Source: Acinetobacter celticus (GTDB lineage: Bacteria > Pseudomonadota > Gammaproteobacteria > Pseudomonadales > Moraxellaceae). Taken from it: 64,000 nt of DNA. The stretch spans positions 162,241 through 226,240 of the forward strand of contig NZ_MBDL01000011.1 of assembly GCF_001707755.1 (NCBI RefSeq). Reading direction: 5' to 3'. Position numbers and translations under genes: made by a program. How positions within the stretch are numbered: the first letter of the stretch is position 1; each line of letters begins with the position of its first letter. Of this stretch, positions 9,675 through 17,916 are shown piece after piece. The notes below the pieces were generated by a model that was not told the DNA's origin, did not search any database, and saw nothing but the letters and a program-made list of their open reading frames with translations.

Positions 9675-10607
9675 ATGCAACAATTTTTGACCCGCACTCA
9701 AGTAGGTTCACTTTGTGCAATCTGCGCGGCTTTTTTGTTCAGCACGAAGGCTATTTTTATTAAGCAGGCCTATGCACTTTCCCCTGAAGTCAATGCAACG
9801 GTACTCATGGCTTTGCGGATGGCCAGTGCATTGCCTTTTTTTCTGCTGATTTGTTGGTTCAGTCGTCAATCGTATACAGACATTAAACAGAAGGATTGGC
9901 TTTTACTGATTGTGGCAGGGTTGCTCGGGTACTATTTGGCCAGTTGGTTAGATTTTCAGGGTCTAATGTATATCAGCGCGTCTTTAGAACGGATTATTTT
10001 ATTTTTATATCCGACACTGACAGTAATTGCCTCAAGTTTTATCTATAAACAAAAACTAAGTTTAAAAAGCATCTTTGCGATTGCACTCAGTTACGGCGGA
10101 ACCGTGATTGTGATGTTACAAGAACAAAGTCATACCCCACATGAAAGTGGGTTTTGGCTCGGTGCAAGTTTTGTTTTTGCCAGTGCTGTGGCTTTTGCTG
10201 CCTATTTACTTATGACCCCCAAGCTTATGCTGAAATTTGGGTCGTGGCACTTTACAGGCTTAGCGCTCAGTATTGCCTGTATGGGCACACTGGTTCATTT
10301 TGCTCTAACCATTCCTGAACCCGTACAATTATTACAACGGTTACCGTTAAGCGTGTTGGGTTATGGGGTCGCCTTAGGCTTTTTTGTGACGGTGTTACCT
10401 ACTATTTTAATGATGCAAAGTATTGTGCGCTTAGGGGCTGCTCAATCTGCCATGATTGCTTCTATTGGGCCAATTTTAACCATTTTACTGGCTGTCGCTT
10501 TTTTAGATGAACATCTAAATACAATTCAGTGGATGGGTTGTCTGTTAAATATTTTAGGCGTACTGATGATTACGCTGTCAAAAAAGAAACTGGCACATAC
10601 CAAGTAA
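9675..10607 (+). CDS. EamA/DMT family transporter
   Basis: A 310-aa inner-membrane protein with about ten helices in two EamA repeats. The second repeat ends with AQSAMIASIGPILTILLAVA and FLDEHLNTIQWMGCLLNILG, the usual EamA ending. Such proteins export amino acids or other metabolites; the substrate is not evident. It converges with soxR, the stops being 6 bp apart with no terminator between. Confidence 0.88.
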   Translation: MQQFLTRTQVGSLCAICAAFLFSTKAIFIKQAYALSPEVNATVLMALRMASALPFFLLICWFSRQSYTDIKQKDWLLLIVAGLLGYYLASWLDFQGLMYISASLERIILFLYPTLTVIASSFIYKQKLSLKSIFAIALSYGGTVIVMLQEQSHTPHESGFWLGASFVFASAVAFAAYLLMTPKLMLKFGSWHFTGLALSIACMGTLVHFALTIPEPVQLLQRLPLSVLGYGVALGFFVTVLPTILMMQSIVRLGAAQSAMIASIGPILTILLAVAFLDEHLNTIQWMGCLLNILGVLMITLSKKKLAHTK

Positions 10608-10613
10608 AATATC

Positions 10614-11126
10614 TTACACGTGGCTCGTTTCATCCCATTCATCATCAGCTAAATGAGTAGGTAGGTCTTTTAGACTCATGAGCACTTGCTGAAAATGTGC
10701 GCCAGCAGAATCACGTCCTAACTGATCATCAGGATTTCGTAACGGACATTGCGTTAATGACAAACAACCACAACCGATACATTGATCTAACTGCTGACGC
10801 ATTTGCAGTAAATGAATAATGTGCTGGTCTAGCTGTTGTTGCCAACGCCGAGACATTTCTTGCCAGTCCGCTTTACTGGCAATTTTCTGTTTTGGAAGCG
10901 CCTCAAACGCGTCATGTACTTGTTGTAAACGAATGCCAACCTGTTGCGCGATTTTAATAATAGCGACGCGGCGGAGCATCGCACGTTGATAACGCCGTTG
11001 GTTTCCCGCAGTTCGAGTACTCCAAATCAGTTGTTTTTCTTCATAAAAACGAAGTGCTGCCACACTTACACCACTGCGTTTGGCCAATTCGCCAATATTT
11101 AACCAAAGATGATCTGTTTCCTGCAT
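10614..11126 (-). CDS. soxR: Redox-sensing transcriptional activator SoxR
   Basis: A 170-aa MerR-family regulator. The N-terminal winged helix (IGELAKRSGVSVAALRFYEE) and a long dimerisation helix are followed by the [2Fe-2S] cluster motif CIGCGCLSLTQCPLR, which has the four cysteines of E. coli SoxR in the same spacing. The C-terminus is about 15 residues longer than in E. coli. A perfect SoxR box sits just upstream, in front of the divergent MFS gene, so here the regulator faces a transporter and not soxS. Confidence 0.95.
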   Translation of the reverse strand: MQETDHLWLNIGELAKRSGVSVAALRFYEEKQLIWSTRTAGNQRRYQRAMLRRVAIIKIAQQVGIRLQQVHDAFEALPKQKIASKADWQEMSRRWQQQLDQHIIHLLQMRQQLDQCIGCGCLSLTQCPLRNPDDQLGRDSAGAHFQQVLMSLKDLPTHLADDEWDETSHV

Positions 11127-11133
11127 TTTTCTC

Positions 11134-11164
11134 TTGACCTCAAGTTAACTTGAGCTTTGATACT
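11134..11164 (+). promoter_or_regulatory. SoxR box within a 19-bp-spacer promoter
   Basis: TTGACC (11134-11139) and GATACT (11159-11164) are separated by 19 bp, the over-long spacer typical of MerR-family targets. Inside lies the dyad CCTCAAGTTAACTTGAGC (11138-11155), one base from the E. coli soxS operator as I recall it. Orientation points right, towards the MFS gene; soxR, 8 bp to the left, is probably autoregulated from the same site. Confidence 0.88.
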
Positions 11165-11366
11165 AGCAAAAATTTGAATCGATGCAGGAAAAATATGTTG
11201 CGCAATCAAGTATCAACTCTGCTCCTCACCTATACAAATATTGAATCCCAATACCCTGTATAATCCTAAGCCCTTTGGGTATAGTCACCTTGCCTTGCAT
11301 TGGCAGGCATTAAAATTGAAATAGAAGCGACGGCTTATTGCCCATAATGTCGTAGCAAGGATAAAT

Positions 11367-12551
11367 ATGAAGTCTTCTATCGATATCAGTTCAGATAAAT
11401 CATTACTTTGGTTAATGGCCATTGCCTGTGGTTTATGCGCTGGTGCAAACTATTATTGCCAACCACTGATTAATTCAATTCAACATTCTTTTAATGTACC
11501 GCAGTCCCAAGTGGCACTGACGGTCACTTTTGCACAAATTTCGTATGCCCTTGGTCTGCTATTTATTGTTCCCTTGGGGGATATTGTCAATAAAACCAAA
11601 TTTATTCCTTTGCTCATGTTGGGGGCTGCAATTGGTTTAAGTATTTGTGCACTTTCGGTCAATTTGACCATGCTTTGGATTGGAACAATAATTACAGGAT
11701 TATTTTCTGTGGCAGCCCAAGTGCTTATTCCACTAGTGACTGTTGCTGTACGTCCAGAAAAAATTGGCCAAGTGGTGGGTTTTTTGATGAGTGGTTTATT
11801 GGTCGGTATTTTGCTCTCGACCAGTTTGTCGGGGTTATTTTCTAATCTTATTCATTGGAAAGTGATTTATATCTTTAGCGCTATATTAATGCTCATTATT
11901 GCCAGTATTTTAATGCGTAAGCTTCCCGCCGTTAGTACGACTCGTATGAATTATGGCAGCATTTTTCACTCGATGGTGCAATTACTGACTCAAGAACGAC
12001 GTTTGGTCTATCGCTCTATCATTGGTGGATGTGCATTTGCCACCATGAGTATTCTATTTTCAACCATCGCCATGTTATTGACTGCACCGCCTTTTTCTTT
12101 GGCCGATGTTTGGGTCGGGGTACTCACTTTAGTTGGTGTTTTTGGTGCACTGTCTACGCAGTGGATTGGCAAATGGGCAAGCCATGGTTATAACACCCAA
12201 TTGACTTGGGTAGGTTGCGCCATCTTAGCTGTCAGTTGGTTGCTCTTATATATGGGCGGACATTCCTTAATCAGCTACACCTTTGGCTATGGTCTCATCA
12301 GTCTTGGACTTGCAATGGTACACAGTTGCAACCAAAGTGTGATTTTTCAACTGAATCCCACTGCACGCTCACGTATTAATGCCATTTATATGACCATCTA
12401 TTTTATTGGGGGCGCTTGTGGTTCTGCACTAGGTGTATATGCATGGCATCATGGCAGTTGGTTCGCAAGCTGCGTTACAGGAATTATTTTAGTCAGTTTG
12501 GCTGGCTTTTTTACCTTAATCGATCATCGCTATCAACTAAAACATGCTTAA
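11367..12551 (+). CDS. MFS transporter, likely SoxR-regulated efflux pump
   Basis: A 394-aa major facilitator with about 12 helices. The loop 2-3 motif appears as VPLGDIVNKTKFIPL and helix 5 is rich in glycine and serine, as in drug:H+ antiporters of the YnfM/Bcr-like type. AAGGA precedes the ATG. The promoter 200 bp upstream carries a SoxR box, so redox-cycling compounds should induce it; they or their products may be substrates. The long untranslated leader (about 200 nt) has no obvious structure that I can name. Confidence 0.87.
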   Translation: MKSSIDISSDKSLLWLMAIACGLCAGANYYCQPLINSIQHSFNVPQSQVALTVTFAQISYALGLLFIVPLGDIVNKTKFIPLLMLGAAIGLSICALSVNLTMLWIGTIITGLFSVAAQVLIPLVTVAVRPEKIGQVVGFLMSGLLVGILLSTSLSGLFSNLIHWKVIYIFSAILMLIIASILMRKLPAVSTTRMNYGSIFHSMVQLLTQERRLVYRSIIGGCAFATMSILFSTIAMLLTAPPFSLADVWVGVLTLVGVFGALSTQWIGKWASHGYNTQLTWVGCAILAVSWLLLYMGGHSLISYTFGYGLISLGLAMVHSCNQSVIFQLNPTARSRINAIYMTIYFIGGACGSALGVYAWHHGSWFASCVTGIILVSLAGFFTLIDHRYQLKHA

Positions 12552-12553
12552 AA

Positions 12554-12578
12554 AAATAGCCCAGATTTGGGCTATTTT
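12554..12578. terminator. Bidirectional terminator between MFS gene and HEPN-like gene
   Basis: AAATAGCCCA-GAT-TTGGGCTATTTT lies between two convergent stops, with T runs on both strands. Confidence 0.88.
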
Positions 12579-12589
12579 CCTTTTCAGTA

Positions 12590-13234
12590 TTAACAGACTT
12601 GTACTAAAGGATAAAACGGTTTTTTTGAGTCCATGCTTTGCGCATTTTCTAATAACAGCAAAATAAAAACGGGCATTAAGCTACTTAAAATTCGACAACT
12701 GTCCTGTAACTGTTTGCGATTCACAGCACTATTGTACGTAGCACCGCCCTGCACTAACTGATGATGCAATGTATACAGGCCATGAAATACACCCTGCAAA
12801 ATATCGACTGATAATTTATTTTCTAATGCAGTGTGCAACTTATGCTTTTTACGTTCTAAGCCCTGTTGGCACACCAATGCCGTAATTTTTTGATTTTGAT
12901 AATCCCAAAACTCTTGATACACATAGCAATTATTGAATAACTGTAAAATAGGCTGATGCAATTTGCCCCATAAAAGATGATTAATTTTAGCCCCTATATC
13001 TTTTTGAAAAATTGACTGAATAAACTGAGACAAATTCTGTTCATTTTCAACCTGCGTAGAATCTTGTGCATGAATGGCATTCAAAGCCACCCAAAGGCTC
13101 ATAAATTGCAGTTCTAAATCATCATCTAGTTCATTGGCTTTTTTCAGCCAACTCAGTCCACGATGAATCCTTAAATTATATATTTCAGAAAATTCATTCT
13201 TCCGACTCTTAAATATTTCTTCTAACAGTAGCAT
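12590..13234 (-). CDS. HEPN-like hypothetical protein with degenerate active site
   Basis: A 214-aa soluble, helical protein. The pattern FMSLWVALNAIHAQ near residue 50 and LVQGGATYNSAVNRKQLQD near residue 165 resembles HEPN proteins that, as I remember them, carry RNQLVHGGATWNS there. In this copy the Arg and His of the RxxxxH nuclease motif are His and Gln (HHQLVQ), so RNase activity is unlikely. No toxin or antitoxin partner is seen. The family call rests on motif memory only. Confidence 0.5.
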   Translation of the reverse strand: MLLLEEIFKSRKNEFSEIYNLRIHRGLSWLKKANELDDDLELQFMSLWVALNAIHAQDSTQVENEQNLSQFIQSIFQKDIGAKINHLLWGKLHQPILQLFNNCYVYQEFWDYQNQKITALVCQQGLERKKHKLHTALENKLSVDILQGVFHGLYTLHHQLVQGGATYNSAVNRKQLQDSCRILSSLMPVFILLLLENAQSMDSKKPFYPLVQVC

Positions 13235-13620
13235 TTTTCACACTCTACTCTGTTTTATTGTTCTTTAACCAACATAACTAATTTCAGATGAATGCTCAAC
13301 CATAAACTATAGACGGGTGAATGCACCGAATAAACTATAAAGAGTGGCAATACTTAACCCTTTGGTTTTAATCAGCAGTTCTGCAATTTCTATGATGAGG
13401 TTCATTGACTTTGCAGTTCTGGAAATATCACGCCATCTGTATGAACTGTACGATGTATTAGCATTTAGATGATGCAGTCTTGTCTTAATTCCGATCTGGT
13501 TGAGCTTCCCGCCTAAAATGTTAAAAATCATCATGTATAAATATTTGCAAAAAAATCAGTTTTAAATACGTTTTGAAGCAAAGTCCCATACCTAAACCTC
13601 GCTTCAAATAAACCAACCGA
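13235..13620. other. 386-bp region with no convincing gene
   Basis: It holds the promoter of the HEPN-like gene. A minus-strand ORF of 75 codons (13307-13534) has no ribosome binding site and no recognisable product; it might be a decayed gene. No repeats or RNA genes were seen. Confidence 0.45.
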
Positions 13621-15006
13621 TTAAACGTACCAATTTTTCCAAGAACTGGTTCCCCGTATTTCTATCGGCACAGTTGGAATCAACTTTTCTTTTAAAACAA
13701 TGGTCTGATCAACCGCTTTGGCTAAACGTGCTTTGACTGAATGAATACACTCCCGATCACCAAACTCACAGCGGTCTAAAGTTGTTCCTCCACAAGGCCC
13801 GTTGGCTAAACCTTTGGGACAAGTTTCAGGACAGATATACAGCGTATCGCCTAGGCGACACTGCCCACAACTTTCACAGCCGACCACCCCATGCTTACTA
13901 ACAAATTCGGTTTTCAATAGCGCTTTTGCTACCGTCGCTTGTTCCCAAAATTGTGCTTTAAAAATTAACTTTCCAACACCTTTTGCAATTTTAGATTCAA
14001 AAAAAGCATCATGCATAAAATGTAAGTGTTGATACTTAATGATTTGACTGGATGTGGGCTGACGTGAGTAAGAAGTCAGGGTTGGCATAAATTCTTTACC
14101 CGTTTTGACTTGCCAAAAAGAATTCCATAGCAATTCAAGTGCGTCTAATTCTAAATGACCATATTCTTCAAGATAACGTTCTAAGCGCATTTGCTCTTCA
14201 GCTTTATGACACGCTGAAAGATGAATTCCTGCAAAACCTAACTGCTTACAGATTAGAATTTGTAATGCACAGCGTAAGTAAACTCGCTCTGTGAATCCTG
14301 TTTCTTTTTCTTCCGCAAGAACATTAAGCATATGCGGTGTAATAACAATGCCCGCAACCTTATGTTTCACCATAAAATTTGCACGCGCTAAAGTGAGAGG
14401 CATAACACAAGCTAAAATAGGTCGTTGGATATGTACACTTTCTAAAAACTTTTTCGCTTGTTTCAGTGCATCTAAATCAAACCCCAATTGGGTAATAATG
14501 TAATCTGCACCCGCCTGAATTTTTTTCTGTAATTTAAAATATTGTGCGTCCCGTTCTGCTTCTGCATATTTAAACGGATTAAATGCCACACCAATATTCA
14601 AGGATGGATCACGGCGCGCGGCCATAACCATATTCACCGATTCCAAATAACGGCTTCTTAACTCAGGTTGTAAATGTCCATCATTATGGTTCTTTAATTT
14701 ATCCCCTGACAGTAACAATAAATTACGCAATCCTAATGCTTTGGCTTGTTTTAAGAACTGCTCAAAATTGGCAATATCTCGACCTTTGCCCGAATAGTGC
14801 AATACTTGCTCAGTCCCTTCTGGAGCATTTTGAGCCACATCTAGGGGGCTAGGATCTTCATCCGTTTGCACTCGATCTGCCCATGTCATATACACAGGAT
14901 ACCCTGCCAAGGATGATCGCACTGGCAAAGCAACTTTCATCGTGCACAGATATTCCACCAAAACGCAAAAGTTCTGAGCTTTTAAACTATCAATAAATAA
15001 AGACAT
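13621..15006 (-). CDS. Methylenetetrahydrofolate reductase-like protein with C-terminal zinc domain
   Basis: A 461-aa protein. Residues 1-300 form a MetF-type TIM barrel (LHYSGKGRDIANFEQFL, LLLLSGDKL and GADYIITQLGFD are typical). The C-terminal part is a cysteine-rich MTHFR_C-like domain (CESCGQCRLGDTLYICPETC, then PKGLANGPCGGT). Such fusions are linked to one-carbon metabolism or demethylation. The frame is open 18 codons further upstream to an ATG at 15060. I prefer 15006 because MSLFIDSLKAQ aligns with the usual start of the domain and the extra residues are only hydrophobic. Confidence 0.82.
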   Translation of the reverse strand: MSLFIDSLKAQNFCVLVEYLCTMKVALPVRSSLAGYPVYMTWADRVQTDEDPSPLDVAQNAPEGTEQVLHYSGKGRDIANFEQFLKQAKALGLRNLLLLSGDKLKNHNDGHLQPELRSRYLESVNMVMAARRDPSLNIGVAFNPFKYAEAERDAQYFKLQKKIQAGADYIITQLGFDLDALKQAKKFLESVHIQRPILACVMPLTLARANFMVKHKVAGIVITPHMLNVLAEEKETGFTERVYLRCALQILICKQLGFAGIHLSACHKAEEQMRLERYLEEYGHLELDALELLWNSFWQVKTGKEFMPTLTSYSRQPTSSQIIKYQHLHFMHDAFFESKIAKGVGKLIFKAQFWEQATVAKALLKTEFVSKHGVVGCESCGQCRLGDTLYICPETCPKGLANGPCGGTTLDRCEFGDRECIHSVKARLAKAVDQTIVLKEKLIPTVPIEIRGTSSWKNWYV

Positions 15007-15297
15007 AAAAAATAGGAGATAATACAAGAGAAGAAATAAGACTTGCCAAAAGCAAGGCAAGCTAAATTATAAAAGATTCGGGGAAAAAGAAAAATAGCTA
15101 GATTGGCTTTATACTTTTAGAAAATGCTTTAGCCTATCTAAACGACTGGATCAGAAATCTAAATTGCATTTGGTTGTTTTATGATAGTATAGCCTCCAAT
15201 TTTTGAAGTGGCTTTTCTCCCTCCCTTCAAATCGCAATGTCAAAGCAACTATCGCCCGCTTCTTTCGATTCTCGTGTTCTAATCAAGGTAATTTTTA

Positions 15298-15366
15298 ATG
15301 ACTCTTCTTAATTCCATTGAAAATAAACTTCAGCCACGCATCAGTGTAGCGCCGATGATGGACTAG
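15298..15366 (+). pseudogene. dusA: Stranded 5' end of dusA at attL
   Basis: An AAGGT ribosome binding site and an ATG open a frame encoding MTLLNSIENKLQPRISVAPM plus MD, then TAG. The part from PRISVAPMMD on is identical to residues 28-37 of the intact dusA product at 48063. This is the chromosome's own dusA start, cut off by prophage insertion. The 22-residue peptide should have no function. The native dusA promoter (15061-15297) now reads into the phage left end. Confidence 0.92.
15352..15362 (+). repeat. attL core
   Basis: CCGATGATGGA is identical to 48165-48175. It encodes the PMMD segment of DusA. Similarity extends leftwards with substitutions at third codon positions, as expected if the phage attP mimics the target codons. 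Confidence 0.85.
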
Positions 15367-15420
15367 ACAACATTTCATATTTTTCAATTATAATCAGTAG
15401 CTTATTAAAACAATAAAAGC

Positions 15421-15440
15421 CACGGTGCAAATACGGTGCA
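15421..15440 (+). repeat. Candidate integrase arm site, left
   Basis: CACGGTGCAAATACGGTGCA contains GGTGCA twice, 11 bp apart. The same 20-mer with one change stands at 48018-48037 in the same orientation. Its location just inside each end suggests arm-type integrase sites. Confidence 0.55.
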
Positions 15441-15458
15441 AAACAACTATCGGTCCTA

Positions 15459-15686
15459 TTATTTAGAGGACTCCATTTTTTCCTGAACAGCTCTATAAGT
15501 CTTCAAAAATATTTTTGGCAACTCTACATACCCCATCATTGCACCATGTGGTTCTTGCAAACTTAATGCTTCCGAAAAACGCTCACGCCAAAACATTTTT
15601 AAGTCACCACGCTGATAAAGCTTTGGAGGATGCATGTCTGGATCTAATAGTTTAAAAAACAGTTCAAATAATTCTTCGGTATGCAT
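15459..15686 (-). CDS. Small phage protein of unknown function
   Basis: A 75-aa protein starting MHTEELFELFFKLL. The frame is open upstream, but GGAGAT precedes the ATG at 15686, which decides the start. It is acidic at the N-terminus, with no membrane segment and no cysteine motif. It lies between attL and the iteron region and is read towards attL. I do not recognise it; a role in integration or replication control would be a guess. Confidence 0.6.
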   Translation of the reverse strand: MHTEELFELFFKLLDPDMHPPKLYQRGDLKMFWRERFSEALSLQEPHGAMMGYVELPKIFLKTYRAVQEKMESSK

Positions 15687-15828
15687 GACAAATCTCCAGT
15701 AACAGTACAGAAAATATATCAGATTGTAGAGATCACACACATATAGATGACAGTAATGGTCAAAGTCTGGTGAAGTTCTCCCCATGTGATTTTAATATTT
15801 TTTAAAATTTCAGGTGAGAAAAAAAAGA

Positions 15829-16115
15829 GGTTAGAAAAGTTAGAAATTTATAAAACAGTATTTAAATATATAATATATATAGATTAATTACTATTTTTAA
15901 AAGGTTAGAAACTGGTTAGATTGTGGTTCGTTCTAACCTCTAAAAATGGTTAGAACTCCTAACCTTTTATATTATTGTTTTATATAAATATTTTAACTTT
16001 TATAACTTTTTTCTAACCACATCTAACCTTTATATGGTTAGAATTTTAATTATTAAATATCAGATACTTAAATATGAAAATACCTTCTTTTTACTGTTTC
16101 TAACCTTTTCTAACC
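15829..16115. repeat. Iteron array GGTTAGAA, left (candidate replication origin)
   Basis: Eight exact copies of GGTTAGAA or its complement start at 15829, 15903, 15931, 15948, 16011, 16036, 16098 and 16108. Four copies with one mismatch start at 15838, 15914, 15957 and 16021. Both orientations occur, some 9-11 bp apart, in very AT-rich DNA (for example 15860-15900 and 15965-16010). No ORF covers the array. This has the look of an iteron-type origin of replication, as in P4 ori/crr. Confidence 0.75.
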
Positions 16116-16300
16116 GTTATTTATTAGTCTGAATTAAATTTCGATGAATAGTAACTTGTAGCAATATGTTGAATCGCTGTTGAATACTGTAGAACTGATT
16201 TCTATCCATTCCTCTGCGTCCTATACCACCACTGCTATGGCTTAGAAGGTCTAAGGGCATGGTCATAAATCTGTTGAATACTCGACACATTTACTGTGCA

Positions 16301-16327
16301 GGTGAGGTGGGGGGTCAACCGCCCGCC
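16301..16327. other. Candidate cos site
   Basis: GGTGAGGTGGGGGGTCAAC resembles the P2/P4 cohesive end (GGCGAGGCGGGG...), with 10 of the first 12 bases equal to my recollection of it. It is followed by CGCCCGCC. It is the only GC-rich stretch in this region and lies just beyond the portal/terminase operon, where P2 has cos. Confidence 0.5.
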
Positions 16328-16360
16328 TTGAACTGGTTTCGGTTCAAAACCGTTCAGGCA

Positions 16361-16390
16361 CAAAAAAACCTCCATCATGGAGGTTTTTTA
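16361..16390 (-). terminator. Terminator of the leftward terminase-portal-spanin operon
   Basis: AACCTCCA-TCA-TGGAGGTT has eight paired bases with T runs on both strands. It lies 25 bp after the spanin stop. Confidence 0.9.
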
Positions 16391-16414
16391 TAATTTATAT
16401 CTGGTTTGGTCAGA

Positions 16415-16921
16415 TCAACTTGGTTTATCTGGCTTCACTTGCTCTGGCCATGCCTGATCTAATCGTTCTGCATCAATTGCGTGTTGGTCAGCTGCTGCTG
16501 CGATTGTTCCACCACGTTCTGCCATTGTTTTGAGTACGAAGTTGCAGGTCTTTCCATATTCAATGACGGCTTCATGGGAACCTGTGGACAAACGTTGGTC
16601 GCTATCACTGACTTGCTTTGACAGCCTGTCAACAGCCAAAGCACTGTTACTGGCAGCAACCATCGCAACTTGTAAATTTTTATTTGCATTTCGTTCTGAC
16701 TCCAAGAGATCTTGCGACCATGCCTGCTCGACTTCATGCACTTCATTGGCATGTTGTGATGCAATCAAGTCACGTTGAGTTTCAGCTAAAGTTTTCTGTG
16801 ATCCGAGTAAATCAATTTGATGTGACTTACTTGCACAGCTGGTGACTGAAAAAGCCAAGGCAATGGCTAATACTGCCATCACAATGAATTTCCAATGTTT
16901 GATTGCCAAAGCAATATTCAT
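16415..16921 (-). CDS. Rz-like inner-membrane spanin
   Basis: A 168-aa protein with one N-terminal membrane segment (about residues 12-28) and a long helical, charged periplasmic part (residues 35-110), the layout of Rz/DUF2514 i-spanins. A second gene is embedded in another frame and encodes the partner lipoprotein. The membrane segment ends in VTSC, itself lipobox-like. It starts 2 bp after the portal stop, so the spanins are co-transcribed with packaging genes and not with holin and endolysin. Confidence 0.75.
   Translation of the reverse strand: MNIALAIKHWKFIVMAVLAIALAFSVTSCASKSHQIDLLGSQKTLAETQRDLIASQHANEVHEVEQAWSQDLLESERNANKNLQVAMVAASNSALAVDRLSKQVSDSDQRLSTGSHEAVIEYGKTCNFVLKTMAERGGTIAAAADQHAIDAERLDQAWPEQVKPDKPS
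16459..16689 (-). CDS. Rz1-like outer-membrane spanin lipoprotein embedded in the Rz gene
   Basis: A 76-aa ORF lies wholly within the Rz-like gene in another frame. It starts MQIKIYKLRW, with a hydrophobic stretch and the lipobox LLTGC at about residue 21. The short mature part has several prolines. Embedded Rz1 genes are a well-known arrangement. The two proteins together would fuse inner and outer membranes at the end of lysis. The ATG at 16689 is chosen because it directly precedes the signal peptide. Confidence 0.75.
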   Translation of the reverse strand: MQIKIYKLRWLLPVTVLWLLTGCQSKSVIATNVCPQVPMKPSLNMERPATSYSKQWQNVVEQSQQQLTNTQLMQND

Positions 16922-16923
16922 TT

Positions 16924-17916
16924 TTATTTTTCCTGTTTGAATTGAAGTTGATGAAACTCTTTGAAGCGGATGATCTGATCACCTGCCCATTCGTTTACGG
17001 TATTTGCGAATAAGTTTTGAAGTGGAACAATTTCGGAATACCAATATGCTTCACGCGCTTCACTAATAGATCCGAAGCCACCGGCATTGGATGGAATGAT
17101 TCCGAGTAATTGTGGTGGGGTTCGTTGCGATGCAAGAACGTCATCGCGTGTGACATTTTTAATATTTAAGAATTCATCTTTGGCAGCCAATTCACTAATC
17201 GGAATCAGTTGCAGACCATCCTTTTTTCCACCAGGTGCATGAAGGAATAAATTTCGAAAGTTGCCTGGCCCACGTGAGTCTTTCATCGCTTGTTTAATGC
17301 CATTCACATCGTCGTCATCAATATTTGAATCGGTCATATACAAAATAAATCCAGCATGAGATCCGTTGTTGTAATATTTGCGACGAAATAAAGTTGCTGA
17401 TTCATTTAACCAAACAGACTGAAGTGCAGCGATATATTCTGGAGTACCGTAAATTTCTTGATCGACATCAATTGCTTTGATATGACAAACCGTACCAGAC
17501 TTAAAAATATGTTCTTCAAATCCGTTGATCAACTGCAGAAATTCATGAGGATTTTTCATGCGTCTGGTGTACTTCGCCATGAGTCCATCATAGTGATGTG
17601 GCTCATTTAAACGATTGTCGATTCGTTGTAAGTAACCATTACCAAAAACTAAATAATCAAATGCAATACGTTCAAATTCAGATGAACTAATTAATGGATT
17701 GGGCTTAAATGACGAAACCAGTTGATTCTTTTTATAAAACACAGCAGTCGACAAGTACGGCATGGCTTTAAATGATTTGGCCAAAGCATTCATACTGATA
17801 TGTGGTTCGTAATAATTACCACATAACCATGTCTCATAGAATTGTGATAAATCACGACCATTCATCACTGGTTCTGCATCACCGAACGTAAATGCCTGTA
17901 CTTTGCTGTCGGACAT
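16924..17916 (-). CDS. Q: Portal protein (P2 gpQ family)
   Basis: A 330-aa PBSX/P2-family portal, close to P2 gpQ (344 aa). Family traits are FYETWLCGNYYEPHISMNAL, AFDYLVFGNGYLQRI, the RTPPQLLGIIP segment and GGFGS. Portal dodecamers form the DNA gate of the head. Its start overlaps the terminase stop (TAATG). Confidence 0.93.
   Translation of the reverse strand: MSDSKVQAFTFGDAEPVMNGRDLSQFYETWLCGNYYEPHISMNALAKSFKAMPYLSTAVFYKKNQLVSSFKPNPLISSSEFERIAFDYLVFGNGYLQRIDNRLNEPHHYDGLMAKYTRRMKNPHEFLQLINGFEEHIFKSGTVCHIKAIDVDQEIYGTPEYIAALQSVWLNESATLFRRKYYNNGSHAGFILYMTDSNIDDDDVNGIKQAMKDSRGPGNFRNLFLHAPGGKKDGLQLIPISELAAKDEFLNIKNVTRDDVLASQRTPPQLLGIIPSNAGGFGSISEAREAYWYSEIVPLQNLFANTVNEWAGDQIIRFKEFHQLQFKQEK

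Noticed and set aside
13307..13534. 75-codon minus-strand ORF
   Set aside because: No ribosome binding site, no family resemblance, and poor base composition for a gene. It is described only as part of the intergenic region.
15829..16115. Possible CRISPR array from the repeated GGTTAGAA
   Set aside because: The repeat is only 8 bp, occurs in both orientations and at irregular spacing, and no cas genes are present. Iterons fit better.
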